A program made the position numbers and the translations under genes. The notes beneath the pieces were generated by a model, which did no database searches, had not been told where the DNA came from, and saw only the letters and a program-made list of their open reading frames with translations. Of a stretch of 64,000 nt of DNA, positions 59,230-64,000 are shown piece after piece (positions within the stretch are counted from its first letter, which is position 1; each line of letters opens with the position of its first letter). Source of the stretch: Bettongia penicillata ogilbyi (Eukaryota; Chordata; Mammalia; Diprotodontia; Potoroidae); contig JAJHZJ010000014.1 in NCBI GenBank assembly GCA_023548195.1, positions 13,244,718 to 13,308,717 on the forward strand, written 5' to 3'.

Positions 59230-60595
59230 TGAAGAGTTTAGACATAGAAGACACAGTATTAACTGGCCATAGTAACCTAGTATCTGATAAACTCAAAGAC
59301 TACAGCCTCTAGGATAAGAATTCAATATCTGACAAGAACTCCTGGGAAAACTGGAAAATAGTATGGAAGAAACTAGATACAGACCAACATCAAGATACGG
59401 TCAAAATAGGTACTTGATTTAGACATAAAAGATGATACCGTAAGCAAATTAGAAGAGCAAGGAACTGTTGGTTAGATCTATAAAGAAGAAAAGATATATT
59501 ACAAAGAGATATATTACAAAATATAAAATAGGTCATTTTGATTAAATTAAATTAAAAATCTTTTGTACAAACAAAACCAATGCAACTAAGATTAGAAGCA
59601 GAAAATACTTCATAGCAAGTATCTTTGATACAGGCCTCATACAGAGAATTGAGTCAAATTCATAAGAATATAGGTCGTTCCTCAACTTGATAGATTGTCA
59701 AAGATTGAACAGGCAGTTTCAGATGAAGAAATCAAAACTATCAATAGTGATATGGAGAAGTGCTCTAAATTACTTTGGAATTAGAAAAATGAAAATTAAA
59801 ATAACTGAGGTGTCATCTCACACCTATCAGATTAGTTAACATGCCAAAACCCAAAAATGATAAATGTTGGGAAAGGATATGAGAAAACTATGCCCAAAGG
59901 GCCACCAAACTGTGTATACCCTTTGATCCAGCAAAACTACTATTAGATCTGTATCCCAAGATACCATAAAAAATGGAAAAGGACCCAAGTGTGCAAATAT
60001 CTTTATAGCAGCTCTTCATGGTGGCAAAATATTGGAAATTGAGGGGGATGCCCATCAATTGGGGAATGGCTGAACAAATTAGGGTATAGGTGTAATGGAA
60101 TACTATTGTATAATAAGAAATGATGAGCAAACTGACTTCAGAAAAAGCTGGAAACACTTGTATGAATGGATACAAAGTGAAATGAATAGAAGCAGGGAAA
60201 CATAGTACATGATAATAGCAACACTGTGTGATGGTCAACTATGAATGACTTAGCTCTTTTCAGCAACACAGTGACCCAAGACAATTCTAAAGGACTCATG
60301 ATAGAAAATACTATCCACATCTAGATAAAGAACAGATGGATTCTGAATGTAGATAGAAGCATACTTTTTTTGTGGCTTTTTCCTTTTGGTCTGTTTCTTC
60401 TTTCACAACTGTGACTAATATGGAAATACATAATTGCTATATAACCTATACCAAATTGTTTACCATTTTAGGAAGAGTGTAGGGAAGAGAGGGAGAGAGA
60501 AAAATTTGGAACTCAAAATCTTGTAAAAATGAATGCTAAAAAATGTCTTTACATGTAATTGGGAAAAAATAAAATACTACTGAATATAATTTGTT
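59230..60595 (+). repeat. L1 ORF2 3' end, 3' UTR and tail
   Basis: TGGGAAAACTGGAAAATAGT, CCTTTGATCCAGCAAAACTA, GGATGCCCATCAATTGGGGA and AATGGCTGAACAAATTAGGG mark the end of L1 ORF2. CAGCAACACAGTGACCCAAG and TACATGTAATTGGGAAAAAA mark the 3' UTR. It ends near 60595 in an A-rich tail. The minus-strand frame 59888-60238 is a shadow. Confidence 0.8.
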
Positions 60596-60879
60596 AACCA
60601 GGATGGCTCTCAGGGAGGGAGAAGGTCAGGGATACTAGGAAAAATTATGGTAATATAAAAATAGACATTAACTTATTTTTTTAAAAAAGGAAATACACTG
60701 GCTGAGAAGAATTTGACTTGATAGGGAGGAAGAAGAGAAATAACCTCTTTCTCATTTGTCCAAAATGTCAGAAAATGAGACTTTCCACTGATGATAGTAA
60801 AAGTATTTTTGGAATAGCAGTGGTTAATAGTAGCATCTTTATCATGAACTGAGACACACACTGAGGACAAAAATAGAAG

Positions 60880-61900
60880 CTCTGATTAAAAGCAGCTTCA
60901 CCACTCTATAAGGAATCCAGCAGAAAGCTACACTATATAGAGGGAACTTTTAACTCTGACTGTCCAGTAGTAACAACTGAGAAAAAATATTCTCCAGTCC
61001 GTCAAATTTACTCCAAGAAACATGAGAAGAGCAACTACCTTCTAGAGACCCAACTTGCTACTATGAGCAGAGTTGCAAGAATGAACCTCAGACCCTCCAT
61101 CACACCAATGAAGCCACTATTACTAGCAAGGTCTTTGTTCTTCCTTGTGGACTTTGTACTACTCGCTCTAATTAATGTACCCATTTTATTGAAAAGAAGA
61201 TCTGACACTGAGCCCATTAGCATCACATTCACAGGATTTTCCATCTCCCATACTGTTCTCAGGCATCTGATATTATAGAAAGTTGAAGTGGACATTGGCT
61301 TTTGTCATCACACTCCAAAGTGGGTGTGCATGTCCTGTCTCCTGGAGGCTGTGTCCTTGATAAATCAGCACTACTCCAAAAAGGGGGAGTGTTCTCCACT
61401 CCAGCCATTCACTACATCTAGTCTTTAGGAGAACTTACTTGATTAAGATGGCATACTTCTGGAATACAGTCTGAGCTCACCCTCAACAACATTCTCTGTG
61501 TGTGGTTGCCTAGTACTTAAAGTTTTTGTCCTCTCAGAAGGTTCTGTACAAATCAGGAAAATGGCTCACATACCCCTTTGACTTGCAGGAATTCTTTCAT
61601 CCAAGGATGATTTGGACAGCTCCTTCCTAGAAAGGTTTTGGGGACCAAGTGGTAGAACTACTGGGAATGGTTTTCTTTTTTAATGATATGTGGGAAGTGA
61701 AATTACCTTTTACAGTCATAATGAAAGGAAGCTCACTTAGAGAAAGGGGAAGAGGGTCCTTGGGCTAATTTGATGGATTTTATAGTCCACAGAGAGCTTT
61801 CATCCAATCTCATAGAACATTTCTGTGATATTTGTCTAGGAAGTGATGGGAAAAGAGACATAATTTAGGATAATATATAAACCTTTGGCAATCCATTTAA
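60880..61900. other. Unresolved intronic block, possibly an old retrocopy or ERV piece
   Basis: Composition is GC-richer than the surroundings. Long frames exist on both strands at 61035-61295 (minus, 86 codons) and 61063-61278 (plus, 71 codons). I do not recognise either product and neither has clear splice sites. A plus-strand phase near 61540 gives VLYKSGKWLTYPFDLQEFF before stops. Confidence 0.3.
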
Positions 61901-62364
61901 GGAAGAGAAAAAGAACAAGATTTTACCTTACAATTCAACCCTGTAAGATACAGTAATGCTATCTAAGAAAAACTCTTCTTTTTTCTTTTATTATGATTTC
62001 CAGTTAGAGTAAAAGAACTTAAGAGTAAAAGTCCAAAGAACTTAGTACTTGATATGATATCAGGAAAAAGAGTGCTCTGATATGGTTAACAGATTTTCCC
62101 AATCATGAAAATGGTACTCAAACATCTTATTGGAAATGTATGTATATATGTATGTATTTATGTGTGTTTAATGTACAAGTTTCTCCAAAAAAATTATCTG
62201 AATTCAATTATAAGGAGCTTGTTTTACCAACAGAAATCCAGAAACAAAAGAGTAAAGCATTTTTACCTTTTCATATCTGTGTAGCTCCTAATTTCCCTCT
62301 GAAATACATGTACAATGGTGTGCAAATGACTCAGGACAAATAATTATTCTGATATGAATTCATC

Positions 62365-62490
62365 AGAAAGTGAGCTCCCTGAGAGCAGGGATCTTCTTTT
62401 GTCATACGTTGTACTCTTAAAGATCTAAGATCTAAATAGCACAGTGCCTGAAACACAAGAGGCTAATAAAATGTTTATTAACTGATGTTA
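62365..62490 (+). repeat. L2 3'-end fragment
   Basis: AAGTGAGCTCCCTGAGAGCA, ATAGCACAGTGCCTGAAACA and AATAAAATGTTTATTAACTG match the L2 3' terminus. Confidence 0.7.
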
Positions 62491-63059
62491 TTTTGTGACA
62501 GAAATGGTCATACCTCTTTTGTCATAAGGCTAACTCAGAACATCTGATTTTGACTACATAAAACTGAATTGAGTTGATATTTCCACCTTTGTTCAGTTCT
62601 GTCAACTGAAAGCTGGATTTCAGATTGCACAAATCTATAGAATTTGTTCCCTTTTGTTATGTTTTTAATTCTGTTTTCATGAAAGAGTTTCACTTTAAGG
62701 AAAGATTCTTTTTCTTTCTTTTTAAAAAATTCTATGACAATATAGAAAACTCCAGATACATATCCAGAACAATGTAAATGTAAAAGTCCTAGTTCTTAAA
62801 TAGTACATTTCAACAACTGCTAGAGATTTTCAGTTACCCGTATGGGAACGGTCAAGCATTTCAGGGATCAGTGAGGCTCACAATGAAACAGGATGACATA
62901 CCAAAATGTAAAAGAAAATGCAGGCAAAAATGAAAGACAGACAACACCAAAAATTATTCTTGTGAAACAGCCTCAGAAACACAGCGAAGACCTTCAGAGG
63001 AACTGGCATCTAGAGGGGTTGTTATTGATCCTCTGTACTGCAACATCACAGTGCTTCTT

Positions 63060-63560
63060 GAAGTTGGAATAATATAAAGATTAGTAAAAAAAAAAATTTT
63101 AAATATCACTAATTGTTGCTATTAAGAAAAAATACTTGTCACAAGCAAAATAATATAAAGAACTGTGGTATTAAAGATGGAAAAAGGTAATTTTTATTGA
63201 TGAAATTCACCTAGAAGAAGACCAAGGTAATTTTTATTGATGAAATTCACCTAGAAGAAGACTGCCTATCAGACAGTACAACATTTACCTCAAAAATGTT
63301 TTGGGGATTTCTTCCAGTAGGTCTGGAAGTATTGTTCTCACTGAGAAAATTAAAAACTTGGGTAATTATTATGATATATTGAGAAGCGCAATAGTTCCAG
63401 AATTACAGAAATTCCCAAATGGAGATGGAATATTGGAACAAAACCTTGGACTATGTCACATGTCATGAAAGGTTAAGAACAGAAGAGGAGATAAATATAC
63501 TTTAATGACTTGAGAACCCACATGATTTAAACTCATTTAAAACTGAGAAGCTACATAATC
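63060..63560 (+). mobile_element. Degenerate Tc1/mariner-like DNA transposon
   Basis: Plus-strand frames give EKGNFY and FIDEIHLEED (a TDE-type catalytic region), then GLGSIVLTEKIK, LRSAIVPELQKFPNGDGILEQ, in the order of the central Tc1 transposase. Stops and frameshifts are present. A 40-base period tandem duplication lies inside it. Confidence 0.6.
63184..63262 (+). repeat. Perfect 39-bp tandem duplication (period 40) in the Tc1-like element
   Basis: The unit beginning AAGGTAATTTTTATTGATGA occurs at 63184-63222 and 63224-63262 without mismatch. Confidence 0.96.
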
Positions 63561-64000
63561 AAGGCTAGATTGGAAAAATGAATTGTTTGCTAAAATTACA
63601 CTTACTATTCTATAAGTATGGTTTCATGATCAAAAGTTAAAAAATGTCTCAAAATTTTGTACATTTAATGTCACATGTAAAACAAATCATTCAGGAAATG
63701 GAGGACATTACATAATAAAAACATTTTGAAGATGTAAAAATTGCAAGGTTTCCTGTATGTCAATATATTTTAATTATTATGCTTTGTCCCAAATAATTTA
63801 CACCCAACTCTAATGTATTTGTGTGTCAGGATGGTAGGCTTGGGGCACATTTCTTTGAAAGTGTTCTACAAAGGAAATACTCAGCCCAAAGAGAGTTTAC
63901 TACTTTGGATCAGTCAGTTTTTGTATTTTATTTACATATGTTTCACTGCAATTTTTTTTTACCACACTGCCATTTCTAGAATAAGGATTAATAACAGATT

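Overview
The window is AT-rich vertebrate nuclear DNA dominated by old transposable elements. The repeats point to a marsupial (metatherian). There are tRNA-headed SINEs of the marsupial WSINE1/MAR1 type, a THER1/MIR-type SINE, many L2, L3/CR1 and MIR copies, and L1 copies with the marsupial-style 3' end. These identifications come from remembered consensus sequences, so the species is not determined.

One protein-coding gene can be read, on the minus strand: the 3' part of a PACS2 orthologue (phosphofurin acidic cluster sorting protein 2). Six coding exons lie, in transcript order, at 31223-31181, 27829-27787, 26785-26650, 22360-22134, 12422-12309 and 11252-11134. Every internal boundary has AG/GT splice sites and every exon phase matches the next. 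Together they give about 226 codons and a TAG stop at 11134-11136. They encode the conserved C-terminal region of PACS proteins. The probable 3' UTR runs down to an AATAAA signal (minus strand) at 10257-10262.

Layout: 1-10.2 kb is downstream flank. It has LINE remnants, a probable solo LTR, a mariner-type MITE with TA target duplication, and a 164-bp inverted repeat. 10.2-31.2 kb is the exon-bearing part, with introns full of antisense L1, L3/CR1 and L2, and a full-length 7SL RNA retrocopy at 30590-30899. In 31.2-64 kb I found no further PACS2 exon, so it is presumably one very long intron. It holds L2 copies in both orientations, L3/CR1 with an LTR insertion, SINEs, two degraded Tc1/mariner-like transposons, a nested L1 mosaic, and several short perfect tandem duplications.

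No bacterial-type features, CRISPR arrays, functional tRNA/rRNA genes or intact transposon ORFs were seen. The remaining open reading frames are short and look like chance or repeat-derived frames.
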